The notes: generated from the letters alone by a model not told the origin. A stretch of 64,000 bases of DNA from Alkalihalobacterium sp048323755 (GCF_048323755.1 NZ_JBLWFS010000020.1:16213-80212); one strand, 5' to 3'. Shown: positions 1-9,168, counted from the stretch's first letter. Translations and numbers: made by a program.

Positions 1-27
1 ATTACACCATTCCCATAAATATCTCTA

Positions 28-1092
28 TTAGACTAACAATGCTTCTTTTTCCTTCTTGTATCCAAGGATAATCGTTTTAAACATGTTCTTATCCATGTTC
101 AATACTTCGTTATTCGTATCATTAAGAAGTTGCGTCGTGTTAGAAATGTCGAAATGAATATCTCGGTTAAAATAAACCGCAAAGCTGGAGATGAAATCAT
201 TTAATACTTTTTCTTCTTTCGACAAGAAAACATCTTCTTTTTTCCTGAATTGAATTTGTGGTAAATCTAGTAACTGGTGAATTAACTTTAGACCCTCATT
301 ATTTACAGGTGGTTTGGGGTTCGTAACATGATATATCGTCTGATTTTGTGCTTTCGATAATCCCGCTAATAAAACTTGACAAACATAGTCAACAGGCACA
401 ATATTTTGACTACCAAAAGGGTTACCAATTATATTAAACACTCTATCCTGATCGTATCCAACTCTAGTAATTCGCTTTTTAAAGACCTCAAGCCCCTTCA
501 AAAAGCCGTACAAACCAAACCCCGAGTCTGTTTGACCGGTTTTAGAGTCACCTACTATAATCGCGGGTCTAAAAATAGCCACTTTCATCGTTTGTCCATA
601 ATCCATCACTAGATGCTCGGCTTTACATTTCGTTTCCTCATACGCATTATTAAAACTTCCACTTATATCATGTAATGTTTCTTCAGCATACTCTTTATCT
701 CCTAATGTATAAGCTGTACTTACATAATAATAAGATTGAACGCCCAGATTTCTAGCAAACTCTAATGTATTTTGGGTCCCAATATAGTTTATTTGATTGA
801 GTTCGTCCTTCTTTTTAAAGTCAAATGATAATAATGCAGCGATATGATAAAAGACATCAATGTTGTTCAATAATTTGTTTTGATCCTCTTTTGTAATGCA
901 TAACTCTTTGTTTGAAAGGTCTCCTACAATAACCTCAATCTGAGAGTGTAAATCATTAGGGATTTTATTAAGTAAAGTCTCGCTCTTTTTTTTCGATCGT
1001 GCCAACACATATACTTTATGTTTTGACTGTATTAATTGTAAAATGAGTTGGGTACCTAAAAATCCTGTACCTCCTGTCAAAAATATATTCAT
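28..1092 (-). CDS. NAD(P)-dependent SDR-family reductase/epimerase (thioester-reductase-like)
   Basis: A 354-residue extended short-chain dehydrogenase/reductase. The N-terminus has the nucleotide-binding motif TGGTGFLG (residues 6-13). The catalytic pair is the YxxxK of YEETK (Y151, K155), with a serine in the YYYVSTAY strand just before it. The fold and the N-terminal LTGGTGFLG pattern resemble the NAD-binding domain of fatty acyl/thioester reductases (Male sterility type), so a reductase on a CoA- or carrier-bound substrate is possible, but the substrate is unknown. The ATG at 1092 is preceded by GGAAAGGAG at good spacing. It stands alone; the next gene upstream lies 470 bp away. Family assignment is firm, function is not. 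Confidence 0.8.
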   Translation of the reverse strand: MNIFLTGGTGFLGTQLILQLIQSKHKVYVLARSKKKSETLLNKIPNDLHSQIEVIVGDLSNKELCITKEDQNKLLNNIDVFYHIAALLSFDFKKKDELNQINYIGTQNTLEFARNLGVQSYYYVSTAYTLGDKEYAEETLHDISGSFNNAYEETKCKAEHLVMDYGQTMKVAIFRPAIIVGDSKTGQTDSGFGLYGFLKGLEVFKKRITRVGYDQDRVFNIIGNPFGSQNIVPVDYVCQVLLAGLSKAQNQTIYHVTNPKPPVNNEGLKLIHQLLDLPQIQFRKKEDVFLSKEEKVLNDFISSFAVYFNRDIHFDISNTTQLLNDTNNEVLNMDKNMFKTIILGYKKEKEALLV

Positions 1093-1563
1093 CTCGTTGC
1101 TCCTTTCCGAGCTGTAAGGTTGAACTCTCGGTCAAGTATAACAAATACTAACCTCCACTTTCGTTCATAAATCTTTCAATTTTGTGAAAATACAACCTTA
1201 CCACTGTAGCAAGCTGTAAAAAAGGAGTCACCAACTACTAATAATATAACGTATAATCTATAGTCCTTTGAGGTATTACCTCGAAATCAAAAAAAACGAA
1301 ACTGTAATAAGATAGATACAGGCACTCGATAGCAGCGTATGAACTGTCCGCTTTGCAAAAAATGCGGTTTTTGGATAATTTCACTCCATATATGACTTAG
1401 TGTAGTAGGAGAATAAAGTCCAGACGCTGATCCAGCAACGAGTGGACTACATATAGACACTTGTTGCTGGTGCGACCTTTCCCCGAGCGGACTGTGTTTG
1501 AATAGTTATGTTCCGAAACGTAGACTTTCTTACCCAAATTACATTCTCTTTTCTTTTATTCTC
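1093..1563. other. Intergenic region with an imperfect inverted repeat
   Basis: This 471-bp gap holds the promoter region of the SDR gene. I find no convincing ORF in it. Its clearest structure is an inverted repeat at 1432-1470: the arm CCAGCAACGAGTG pairs with CACTTGTTGCTGG with one mismatch across a 13-nt loop. No T-tract follows on either strand, so it is not an obvious terminator. Confidence 0.5.
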
Positions 1564-2490
1564 TTAACCCGACTTTCTTAAATCCGGTTTTCCCCTTTTT
1601 CCAGACAGCCGCTGGTCTAATAACCCTGTTGTTAGGTATACACCAAGAAATACAAACAAACCTCCCAAGACTTGGACGAATGTAATCATCTCACCTAAGA
1701 TCATACTGATGATTGCTGTGAATACAGGGATCAGGTTTAAAAATATTCCAGACTGACTTGCACCAATTTCTCGGACAGCTATGTTCCAAAAAATAAAAGA
1801 ACCAACTGATGGAAACAGGACAAAATAAACAATACCTGTTAACGCTAATGGGCTTAGCTCTGGTATCGGAAATCCTTGCGAAAGCGCAAAAGGTGCTAAA
1901 AGGGTCATTGCAAATAATGTTGAAACTGCCGTTGCAGAAATTGGCGGTAACGTTAGGCGCCTTCCTATAATTGAATAAAAAGTCCAAACGATAATCGCTC
2001 CAATCATAAATAGATCGCCCTTATTAAAGTCGAGATGTACGATTCGAGTTATGTCTCCTTGCGTTAAAATAACAACAGCTCCTACTAAAGAGGTAAAAAA
2101 ACCCAGCAACTGAAGTTTTGACAATTTTTCTTTTAATAAAATGACAGAAGCTACGACAATAACGGCTGGATTCATCGCTGCTACTAACGAAGCATTGGTT
2201 GACGAGGTAAACTCTAATGCCGAGTACAAAATTAAATTGTAGCCGATAATTCCAAGGATCCCGTTCAGTATTAGAAAAGGCCAATCTTTTCTTATAAGCT
2301 TCCAATTGGGCTTTTCTACATAATAAGCAATCGGGAATAAAAGAAATAATGCTAAAACCCATCTTGAAAACGTCATCCATATCGGGTCAATCTCATTTAC
2401 TACATAACTCCCAAAGACAAAATTCCCTGCCCAAAATAAGGTCGCCAAAATGAGCATGAGCCACACTTGATATTTCTTCACAATAAGCAC
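1564..2490 (-). CDS. EamA-family (DMT superfamily) membrane transporter
   Basis: About 308 residues with ten predicted hydrophobic segments arranged as two EamA repeats, the usual size and shape of drug/metabolite transporters. The second repeat carries a typical GASQSGIFLNLIPVFTA-like segment. Such proteins export or import small metabolites across the cytoplasmic membrane; no substrate can be read from the sequence. The GTG at 2490 lies almost on top of the AAAAGG ribosome-binding site, so the second GTG three codons later (2481) is an equally good start. Nothing in the neighbourhood shows an operon partner. Confidence 0.85.
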   Translation of the reverse strand: MLIVKKYQVWLMLILATLFWAGNFVFGSYVVNEIDPIWMTFSRWVLALFLLFPIAYYVEKPNWKLIRKDWPFLILNGILGIIGYNLILYSALEFTSSTNASLVAAMNPAVIVVASVILLKEKLSKLQLLGFFTSLVGAVVILTQGDITRIVHLDFNKGDLFMIGAIIVWTFYSIIGRRLTLPPISATAVSTLFAMTLLAPFALSQGFPIPELSPLALTGIVYFVLFPSVGSFIFWNIAVREIGASQSGIFLNLIPVFTAIISMILGEMITFVQVLGGLFVFLGVYLTTGLLDQRLSGKRGKPDLRKSG

Positions 2491-2616
2491 AACCTTTTAT
2501 GTATTTTAAGTTTGTTTACACTAGTTGTTTCCTCACATTACGTTTAAAACTTAGAAAACAAGAGGAATAAGACAAAAAACCCTTTTCATACGTTCTATTT
2601 AAGGGGTGAAGGATAT

Positions 2617-3477
2617 ATGGAAATAATGAAAATTCCACTTGCAAAGATAACTCCTGCTTTTGAAATTCAAAGGTGTAAAAGTGTAATAAACAATATTAAA
2701 CAACACATGAATTATAGAACCGTATTGTACTTTCCTCTTTTTGTTGAAAAGCAGCCAAACGATAACTATTTACTCATTGGTAGCTATCAAGATTATTATG
2801 CTATTAAAGATACCTTTAGTGATACCAAAAAAAACGTACTACTTCCTTGTGTCATTATCAATACAACCATCACGAGAAAAGAACGTCTCTTAATCACTTT
2901 TCGTTATCTATTACGCTACTCTACGCTAAGCCCTCTCGATAAACACGCACTGTTTGTTCAACTTAGGAAACATATTACAGTAGAAACACTTGCTAAAGAA
3001 ACAGGGCTTACCACTCAAGAAGTAAGTAAATATTTATTTCACCCTAACATCCCGGAAAAGTTTCGTAAATTGTTTTTCTTAGACCGACTACTCATACTTA
3101 ATAAAGTGGAAAAACTTGAATTGGACGAAGACTTAAAAGAAAAATTATATTATTTAGCGCTCTTGCCAGAAGAAGACTCAAAACGACTAACTTATGAAAA
3201 ACTCCTGTGCTTTAGACGTTTTTTATGCAATTTCAATGAACAAATTGGAAGAATATCAAAAATAGATAAAGAAACGCTGTTAATAAACATCATTGAGTCA
3301 GATTTTTATATGGAGCAATATCTTGAAAGCCTATTGTCTGAATACGTCAATCACTACAAACGAGCTTCTACTCGCATAATAGTAAAAAAAGAAGTCAATA
3401 CACTTCCCTTCCCCATTAAAGGACAACAAAACGTAATTAAAATTAAGTTAAAGAACAAAATACTGTTTACTTATTGA
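2617..3477 (+). CDS. Orphan ParB/Spo0J-like protein
   Basis: A 286-residue protein that reads like a degenerate ParB. The N-terminus (IPLAKITPAFEIQR) resembles the start of a ParB nuclease-like domain. YLLIGSYQDYYAIK (about residues 50-63) sits where ParB has its IAGERRxRA box, but the arginines are missing. A helix-turn-helix follows in ITVETLAKETGLTTQEVSKYL (about residues 119-139). It ends in a basic tail. There is no ParA partner nearby. The start has a strong GGGGTGAAGG site and the gene is monocistronic, ending at a strong terminator. Loss of the arginine box suggests it may not bind CTP like canonical ParB; that is inference. Confidence 0.6.
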   Translation: MEIMKIPLAKITPAFEIQRCKSVINNIKQHMNYRTVLYFPLFVEKQPNDNYLLIGSYQDYYAIKDTFSDTKKNVLLPCVIINTTITRKERLLITFRYLLRYSTLSPLDKHALFVQLRKHITVETLAKETGLTTQEVSKYLFHPNIPEKFRKLFFLDRLLILNKVEKLELDEDLKEKLYYLALLPEEDSKRLTYEKLLCFRRFLCNFNEQIGRISKIDKETLLINIIESDFYMEQYLESLLSEYVNHYKRASTRIIVKKEVNTLPFPIKGQQNVIKIKLKNKILFTY

Positions 3478-3514
3478 AAAAAGCTTTGTATTTAAAACAA
3501 AAAGTAACAAAGCG

Positions 3515-3557
3515 AAAATAGGGTTCACCTTATATTTAGAACCCTATTTTCTTTTTT
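3515..3557 (+). terminator. Intrinsic terminator after the ParB-like gene
   Basis: A perfect 12-bp stem AAAATAGGGTTC / GAACCCTATTTT with a 12-nt loop is followed by CTTTTTT. It also resembles a terminator on the minus strand. Confidence 0.9.
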
Positions 3558-3681
3558 GAATTATTTGTAAATGATCATGGATTCAGTTATTCATAAACTG
3601 AAAAGTGTGCGAACTCGTTTACGTTTTTATCAATTATCAACTATGCTTTACATATCCCTACCCCTTACGTATAGCGGCAAC

Positions 3682-4671
3682 CTATAGCTTAACAACTACT
3701 CTACCACGTACTTGCCCATTTAAAATAGATGCTAAGTGCTGTGGCAATTCTTTAAATTCACTTTCGACAGTAATCTTTTCCAAGCTTTCAGGCTTATAGT
3801 CGTCCGCCATGCGTTCCCAAATTACTTTTCTTAGCTTCATTGGACAATATACCGAGTCGATGCCTAACAAATTGACTCCTCGTAAAATAAATGGAAATAC
3901 GGTCGTTGCAACATCCACTCCGCCAGTTAACCCACTTACCGCTACAGATCCACCGTAATGCATTCGACTCAGAAGGGCAGCCAATGTGTTTCCACCTACA
4001 GGGTCAACTGCTCCTGCCCAATATTGTTGATCAAGCGGACGGATTTTTTCAGGAACTACCTCTCCACGAGTTATGACCTCATTTGCTCCGAGTGTATGTA
4101 AATAGTCATGCTCGTTTTCCTTACCTGTACTAGCTACCACTTCGTAGCCACGTTTATGTAGGATGGCTACAGCGATACTTCCAACTCCTCCAGTTGCTCC
4201 CGTAACTAGTACTTTCCCCTTTTCAGGAGTCAAACCATTTTCTTCTAACCGGTGAACAGATAAAGCAGCTGTGAAACCAGCTGTTCCATAAGTCATCGCT
4301 TCTTTAAGTGTTAATCCTTTTGGTAGAGGAACAATCCAATCTCCTGGAATACGTGCGTATTCACCGTATCCTCCAAAATGTGAAACACCAATTTCGTAGC
4401 TCGTAGCAATAACCTCGTCCCCTTCTTTATAACGAGGGTCTTCTGAAGATACAACGATTCCTGCTAAGTCGATTCCTGGAATAAACGGATAAGATTGAAC
4501 GATCTTTCCTTTAGGAATACTAGCAAGTCCATCCTTATAGTTCACACTTGTATATTGAACTTCGATTAACACATCACCCTTAGGTAGATCGTCGATAGAG
4601 ACATCTTTAAAACCAAGTGAAAAATTGTCTTCTGTTTTATTGACAACTAGCGCTTTAAATACTTTACTCAC
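3682..4671 (-). CDS. YhdH/YhfP-family quinone oxidoreductase (acrylyl-CoA reductase-like, MDR superfamily)
   Basis: A 329-residue zinc-independent medium-chain dehydrogenase/reductase. It has the GroES-like N-terminal half (VNYKDGLA, PGIDLAGIV) and a Rossmann half with VTGATGGVGS. The YhdH/YhfP family includes AcuI, an NADPH-dependent acryloyl-CoA reductase; the substrate here is unproven. The GTG at 4671 is preferred over the longer reading frame from 4701 because GGGAGG lies nine bases upstream of it. It is divergently transcribed from a TetR regulator, which probably controls it: the shared promoter region carries a palindrome over the -35 box. Confidence 0.85.
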   Translation of the reverse strand: MSKVFKALVVNKTEDNFSLGFKDVSIDDLPKGDVLIEVQYTSVNYKDGLASIPKGKIVQSYPFIPGIDLAGIVVSSEDPRYKEGDEVIATSYEIGVSHFGGYGEYARIPGDWIVPLPKGLTLKEAMTYGTAGFTAALSVHRLEENGLTPEKGKVLVTGATGGVGSIAVAILHKRGYEVVASTGKENEHDYLHTLGANEVITRGEVVPEKIRPLDQQYWAGAVDPVGGNTLAALLSRMHYGGSVAVSGLTGGVDVATTVFPFILRGVNLLGIDSVYCPMKLRKVIWERMADDYKPESLEKITVESEFKELPQHLASILNGQVRGRVVVKL

Positions 4672-4708
4672 TTTCGTATCCCTCCCATAAGTAAACTTCA
4701 CAAGGATA

Positions 4709-4738
4709 ATTATAGCAAAAATTATTCTGACTGGTCAA
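4709..4738 (-). promoter_or_regulatory. Promoter of the YhfP-like gene with overlapping palindrome
   Basis: The minus strand reads TTGACC (4733-4738), an 18-bp spacer, then TATAAT (4709-4714). The palindrome TGACTGGTCA at 4728-4737 overlaps the -35 box and is a plausible TetR operator. A TATACT -10 element for the divergent tetR gene lies at 4764-4769. Confidence 0.65.
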
Positions 4739-4803
4739 AATATTCATAAAATTAATTTTATAGTATACTATAGAAAAGCAATACCAATAAGGTGGGAAAT
4801 CCT

Positions 4804-5394
4804 ATGAAGAAAAGAGCATTAGAACGAAGAGAACAAATTTTAAGAGCAGCATTTCACGCTGTCGCAGATAAAGGATTTGAAGCGGTAACCTTACAAGATA
4901 TTGCCGATTACGCAGGGGTCAGTAAAGGGGTTACGAATTACTATTTTCAAAATAAAGAAGATGTTTTCTCCTCTTTATTAGAATGGGTAACAAAACAAAT
5001 TTATAAAAATGAATGCGAAGCGATTAATGATCAACACACTGCTATGAAAAAACTAGAGGCTTACATCCATTCTGTCTTTATAAGCCCTGAAAAAAATCGA
5101 ACGTTTTATAAAGTGTACTTAGATTTCATTGCACAAGCGAGTCGAAATGAGAGATATCAGCAAATAAACCTACAGTTTTATGAAAATTGTTGGGGATTAG
5201 GAAGAGAAATCATTGCTGTTGGACAAGAGGAAGGCGTCTTTTCAAAAGAACTTGATATCAAGAAATCGGCAAAAATGATAAGAGCAACTATTGATGGTTG
5301 TTTAATCCAATGGTTAATGTGTAATCAAGATGATCTTCATGAACTTTATAAGAAAAGCTGCTTCCAAACTATTGTTCGCTTTTTAAGAAGATGA
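4804..5394 (+). CDS. TetR/AcrR-family transcriptional regulator
   Basis: A 196-residue one-component repressor. The N-terminal TetR helix-turn-helix is clear: RREQILRAAFHAVADKGFEAVTLQDIADYAGVSKGVTNYYFQNKEDV. The remainder is an all-helical ligand-binding domain of BetI-like type. The ATG at 4804 is chosen because AAGGTGG sits eight bases before it; an upstream in-frame GTG is inside that site. The gene is divergent from the oxidoreductase, so local repression of both genes is the simplest model. The ligand is unknown. Confidence 0.9.
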   Translation: MKKRALERREQILRAAFHAVADKGFEAVTLQDIADYAGVSKGVTNYYFQNKEDVFSSLLEWVTKQIYKNECEAINDQHTAMKKLEAYIHSVFISPEKNRTFYKVYLDFIAQASRNERYQQINLQFYENCWGLGREIIAVGQEEGVFSKELDIKKSAKMIRATIDGCLIQWLMCNQDDLHELYKKSCFQTIVRFLRR

Positions 5395-5452
5395 TCATAA
5401 AAGGTTCGAGTCCTTGTTTAGGTAATACATATTTCCATAGATCAGGGTGCAC

Positions 5453-5478
5453 ACGGCAAATCGCCCAGCACCCTGTTT
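5453..5478 (+). terminator. Weak hairpin after tetR
   Basis: CAGGGTGC pairs with GCACCCTG (8 bp), followed by only TTTAA. It probably ends tetR transcription or separates it from the convergent small gene. Confidence 0.45.
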
Positions 5479-5490
5479 AAGATGAGGTAA

Positions 5491-5676
5491 TTATATATCC
5501 TTGGAACCGCCATTTGCTTTCTTTTTTGTATTATTCAACTGACGGTTTTTTTGTTGATTTTCAACTGCGATATTTCTTTCACCACCGTCTGCAAGCTCTT
5601 CTGCAAACTCATGGTCTACTACATCATCACTTAATACAAGGTCTAAAGGACGACCTCTATGTTTTCTATGTGGCAT
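5491..5676 (-). CDS. Small basic hypothetical protein
   Basis: A 61-residue hydrophilic protein beginning MPHRKHRGRPLDLV and ending in a lysine/asparagine-rich tail. I do not recognise the family. It is accepted as a gene because AAGGAGGGG lies just upstream of the ATG at 5676. There is no membrane segment or signal peptide. Its neighbours give no hint of function. Confidence 0.6.
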   Translation of the reverse strand: MPHRKHRGRPLDLVLSDDVVDHEFAEELADGGERNIAVENQQKNRQLNNTKKKANGGSKDI

Positions 5677-5826
5677 GTTCACCCCTCCTTCTAAGCATTA
5701 TTTTTTGTCAGCGGGAACTTTTTTATGATTTAAAAATTAGCCACCTATTGCTAATTTACAAGGTAATTATTAGTACTTTTATTTCAGTTGAAACACCCTC
5801 CTGATTTTTGCTCTCGTGGGCACGCC

Positions 5827-5867
5827 AATACAAAAAAGAGGCTGACTGTTAGCCTCTTTTTTGTATT
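5827..5867. terminator. Strong bidirectional terminator
   Basis: A 17-bp stem, AATACAAAAAAGAGGCT paired with AGCCTCTTTTTTGTATT over a 7-nt loop, lies directly after the stop of the minus-strand symporter gene. The A/T-tracts are part of the stem, so it can work on both strands. Confidence 0.85.
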
Positions 5868-5874
5868 GATAATA

Positions 5875-7251
5875 TTAGTTAACAGATTTACGTTTCTGAA
5901 GTTCAGCTAAGATCGTTGGATACTCTTTGTCAATTTTGAACATAAGCAATAAAATGATCTGAACTACAGCCAAAGCTAATGGGATATAAATATTGAGTGC
6001 CAATATCATGTTGATAGCTAAGGTAGGTTGCTCAGCAGCCCCCCCCAAATATCCACCAATACCTAATAACCAACCAATTAATGCGAGACCAATGCCCGTT
6101 CCAATCTTAATTCCAAAGCTAGCTCCACTATTGACGAGTCCTTCTGTTCTCATACCAGTTTTGTACTCACCATATTCAATCGTATCGTTAATCATTGCAA
6201 ATACTAATGCAATCGCCGGCATTGCACCTAAACCTGCTATAACAGTTCCAATTAAGAAAGTTGTTAAGTTTGTCGGGTCTATTCCTTTTACGATTTGACC
6301 CACAATAAATACCGCTGCCCCGAGCATCGCCACATTTCTCTTTCCAATCTTTGCAACTAACGGTCCAATAAAGAACAAGCCAATAATCATTGGGCCGGAT
6401 AAAGCAAGTCCGATAATTGGGAACAAGTTAATATCGCCTAAAATCCATGCTGCGTAATATAAACCGGCACCTTGAGTTAACCCAATTGTTGCATAGAACG
6501 TAACACAAAATGCTGTTACAATGATCCAATATTTGTTATTAAATAAAGATTTTAATGATTTTTTTATGCCTAAATTCTCTTCATGGTGAACTGAAGCGGA
6601 AACTGCCCTTTCCTTTACGAAACGGAACGTAATGAATAAGCAAAGAACAGTAATAAATCCGTAAATTGCAGCTAGAGCTGTCCACCCTAATGAGGCGGCC
6701 ACCGGTTGTGTCAATGTCATAACAATCATCGTACCAACCATTATAAAAATTGCGGAGTAAATATTTGATAACGAGCGACTATGTTGATGTTGCGTCATGA
6801 CTCCAAGCAATGTTTTATAAGGAATAGATACAGCCGTATACAGCAAAATAAATAATATGTACGTAATGTAAGCATATACGATCTTACCATTACTACTAAT
6901 ATCCGGAACGGAAAACAGCAAGACTGTAGTAATCGCTAACGGGAAAGACATCCATAGCAACCACGGACGTGCTTTTCCATGTTTTGATTTCGTGCGGTCA
7001 ACAACAGACCCCATACCTAAATCAGTAACACCATCAAAGAGACGTGCGATTAGCATAAGGGTTCCTACTGCACCAGCAGCCAACCCTGCAACATCTGTAT
7101 AGTAAAATGTTAGGAATGCTCCAATTAATGTCCAGACTGAAAAAATTCCAAAACTACCTAAAGCATAGGCCCACATTTCTTGTTTCCTTGGCTTTTCTAT
7201 TTCAATTGGCTTTTGTAACACAGCATTATCATTTAGTTTTTTCGCTAGCAT
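5875..7251 (-). CDS. GPH-family glycoside/pentoside:cation symporter (MelB-like MFS)
   Basis: A 458-residue, 12-segment transporter of the glycoside-pentoside-hexuronide family. The loop after the second membrane segment carries the family signature DxxxGxxxDRTKSKHGKARPWLLW (about residues 76-101), with the aspartates that bind the coupling cation and sugar in MelB. It imports a sugar or glycoside with Na+ or H+. The ATG at 7251 has AAGGGG eight bases upstream. No glycosidase or sugar regulator is adjacent, so the substrate is unknown. It has its own terminator and is monocistronic. Confidence 0.88.
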   Translation of the reverse strand: MLAKKLNDNAVLQKPIEIEKPRKQEMWAYALGSFGIFSVWTLIGAFLTFYYTDVAGLAAGAVGTLMLIARLFDGVTDLGMGSVVDRTKSKHGKARPWLLWMSFPLAITTVLLFSVPDISSNGKIVYAYITYILFILLYTAVSIPYKTLLGVMTQHQHSRSLSNIYSAIFIMVGTMIVMTLTQPVAASLGWTALAAIYGFITVLCLFITFRFVKERAVSASVHHEENLGIKKSLKSLFNNKYWIIVTAFCVTFYATIGLTQGAGLYYAAWILGDINLFPIIGLALSGPMIIGLFFIGPLVAKIGKRNVAMLGAAVFIVGQIVKGIDPTNLTTFLIGTVIAGLGAMPAIALVFAMINDTIEYGEYKTGMRTEGLVNSGASFGIKIGTGIGLALIGWLLGIGGYLGGAAEQPTLAINMILALNIYIPLALAVVQIILLLMFKIDKEYPTILAELQKRKSVN

Positions 7252-7811
7252 GAACGAGTCCCCTTTTGCTACTGCAATAGAATTTGATTATTTTCCACGA
7301 ATATTGAATAAAATTAGAATTATAAGATTATCACTAATATATGTTTGTAAGGGTTTTCATTTCGTGTTTCTTTTAAAACAATACCTTACAAACCAATTGA
7401 TTTTTTTCAATAACCAACTTAATGCTCTTATCACCTCCGTAGATACCAATCGGTTAGCCAACGACAAAACCACCCTAGCCGTAATATCTTTGTTATTTTA
7501 GATTATTAATTTAATTGACTATTTTGTATATATTTTTTTGTCGACATACCTCTAGGGAGCCGTTAGATATTTTGTCGATTTATTTTAGTTTAACAAGATG
7601 AAATTACTTTTGTTTTATATACAAAGTAAGTTTTTCGGAAAATTGAGTATGAAAAAAAGGTCGAATTATGACTAACGATTTTGTGGTTTTTTAGAATATT
7701 TTTAGTTTTCAATGAAATGATGGTTATATAAAATAAACAAACGTGTTTAACTAACAAAATTGAAAATAAAAAAACGAGATTTCCTTATCGGTTCATCTCG
7801 CTTCTGTACTC
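7252..7811. other. AT-rich 560-bp intergenic region, possible structured leader
   Basis: The symporter promoter must lie here on the minus strand. A GC-richer island at about 7425-7490 reads on the minus strand ACGGCTAGGGTGG, GTTGGCTAACCG and ACGGAGGTGATAAGAGC, and can form a GATATT/GGTATC closing stem. About 80 bases further upstream is AACGGCTCCCTAG, whose CCCTAG could pair with CTAGGG. A TGTCGACA palindrome lies at 7540-7547. It matches no riboswitch class I know. No good gene is present. Confidence 0.4.
7765..7800 (-). terminator. Terminator of the patatin gene
   Basis: On the minus strand CGAGAT pairs with ATCTCG across a 14-nt loop and is followed by TTTTTTTA. Confidence 0.7.
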
Positions 7812-8726
7812 CTATTCCTTATTTAAATATTGAAGTATAGTATCCTTTTTCTCCATAAATACACTTCTTCCTAATTCACTAAGTTCATCGATATATTCCA
7901 CTTCATCAAATGGAATTTCCTTACCTAGTTCGCTGTTAATACGAAGATAATGATCACCTAAAAGATGATGACAATGGTAGGAAACAGATTCGGATGATAA
8001 ATGTAAAGCTAAATCTAATAACTTTGGGGTCACTTTCATTGATGGTAAATGGAAGGGTAACCATTCTTTTATGCCCCAATCCATGTTATCGTCCTCAGTG
8101 AAATCAATGTTTTGCTGTCCCGTACCGATAGACATTATTTTAATATCATTTAATCGTTTTTGAAAAAAGTCCATCGCCTCAGTAACACAAACTAAAGACG
8201 GATTATTGGCCCACAGTCCCCCATCAATGGATAAATACTTATTTTTTACTTTATTAGGCGGGAAATAAACAGGTGCTGAACAAGATGACAGGACAGCGTC
8301 CCATAGTTTAACTGTTAAATCACTAGTTTCAGGGTGTCCATAGTTGGACCGATGAACAAATGGCTTTCCGTGTGTTAAATCCACCGCTGGAATTAGTAGT
8401 GGCTTTTCAATATCTTCTAAAGATGCATTTCCAAATCCCTCTTGTAAAAATTGTCTTAAATATTCATCACTGTATACGCTTCTAAAAATTCCAACCTTCG
8501 TTTGCCGAACGAAAATTTTCTTACCATATTTTTTATAATCTTCAAGTACGTCTTTCATTTCTTTGTTCATAGATATGGAAGCAGCAATTATCGCTCCCGT
8601 ACTTGTCCCAGCAACCGCATCAAACAGATCACCAACAGCACAATCAAACTCTTCTTCAAGCGCTTGTAAAATGGCAAGTGCGAATACACCGCGGATGCCA
8701 CCCCCATCAATACATAACATTTTCAT
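7812..8726 (-). CDS. Patatin-like phospholipase (CBASS/patatin-type acyl hydrolase fold)
   Basis: A 304-residue cytoplasmic patatin. It has the oxyanion-hole motif DGGGIRG near the N-terminus, the nucleophile elbow GTSTG, and the DGG of SIDGGLWANNP, which supplies the catalytic aspartate of the Ser-Asp dyad. Patatins hydrolyse acyl chains from phospholipids or related lipids. The ATG at 8726 is preferred because AGGTGA lies six bases before it; three upstream codons would overlap that site. There is no nucleotidyltransferase or other defence partner next to it, so a household lipase role is more likely than a CBASS effector. Confidence 0.88.
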   Translation of the reverse strand: MKMLCIDGGGIRGVFALAILQALEEEFDCAVGDLFDAVAGTSTGAIIAASISMNKEMKDVLEDYKKYGKKIFVRQTKVGIFRSVYSDEYLRQFLQEGFGNASLEDIEKPLLIPAVDLTHGKPFVHRSNYGHPETSDLTVKLWDAVLSSCSAPVYFPPNKVKNKYLSIDGGLWANNPSLVCVTEAMDFFQKRLNDIKIMSIGTGQQNIDFTEDDNMDWGIKEWLPFHLPSMKVTPKLLDLALHLSSESVSYHCHHLLGDHYLRINSELGKEIPFDEVEYIDELSELGRSVFMEKKDTILQYLNKE

Positions 8727-8871
8727 TCTATTCACCTAAGCTTTTTATATGTTATCCTTTATTATCTCCTAAGTTTAAACGAAACAAAAGGATATAGCCT
8801 TACGCAAGTTAACATTTTTATCATTTTATCTGTATAATTTTAATTCAATTTTAGAAGGAATTATTTAGCGC

Positions 8872-8904
8872 AAAAAAAATGTTCTATACATATAGAACAT
8901 TTTC
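8872..8904. terminator. Bidirectional terminator
   Basis: AAAATGTTCTATA pairs with TATAGAACATTTT over a 2-nt loop; A- and T-tracts flank it. It ends the small minus-strand gene that follows. Confidence 0.8.
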
Positions 8905-8922
8905 TACTAATTAGAAAAACTT

Positions 8923-9168
8923 TTATCCGATCTTCTCTTCAGTATCTTTACTTAATAAATGACGTTTATTCTGAATCGGTGTTAGGTCCTTCTTCTTTAA
9001 GAGATATAATAGGTGGTCAACAGGCATCGAACCATGACCTTTATCATTTTCTAATATAAATTGAACAATATTGCGATTTTGCCGAATGACAGTTAGTGAC
9101 TTCGCTGAATTAAAATGACCTTGCCTTTGTTCTGTTATCTCATATTCAGTTCCTAATTCAATTTTCAT
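8923..9168 (-). CDS. Hypothetical 81-residue protein
   Basis: A short soluble protein starting MKIELGTEYEITEQRQGHF and mixing beta-strand-like and basic segments. I do not recognise the family. The reading frame extends further upstream, but the ATG at 9168 is chosen because AAGGAGA lies seven bases ahead of it. It has its own terminator. Nothing in the sequence shows a catalytic motif. Confidence 0.6.
   Translation of the reverse strand: MKIELGTEYEITEQRQGHFNSAKSLTVIRQNRNIVQFILENDKGHGSMPVDHLLYLLKKKDLTPIQNKRHLLSKDTEEKIG

Noticed and set aside
5403..5413. GGTTCGAGTCC, identical to a tRNA T-arm consensus
   Set aside because: No D-arm, anticodon arm or acceptor stem can be built around it; the upstream bases are the end of tetR.
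7470..7476. AGGGTGG on the minus strand, recalling a T-box
   Set aside because: The ACCGCG continuation and a specifier stem are missing and the downstream gene is a sugar symporter.
7250..7501. 83-codon plus-strand ORF
   Set aside because: It starts inside the symporter start region, has no ribosome-binding site and no coding-like composition.
7812..8726. Patatin as a CBASS or other anti-phage effector
   Set aside because: No nucleotide cyclase, TIR or other defence gene adjoins it, and it has its own promoter and terminator.
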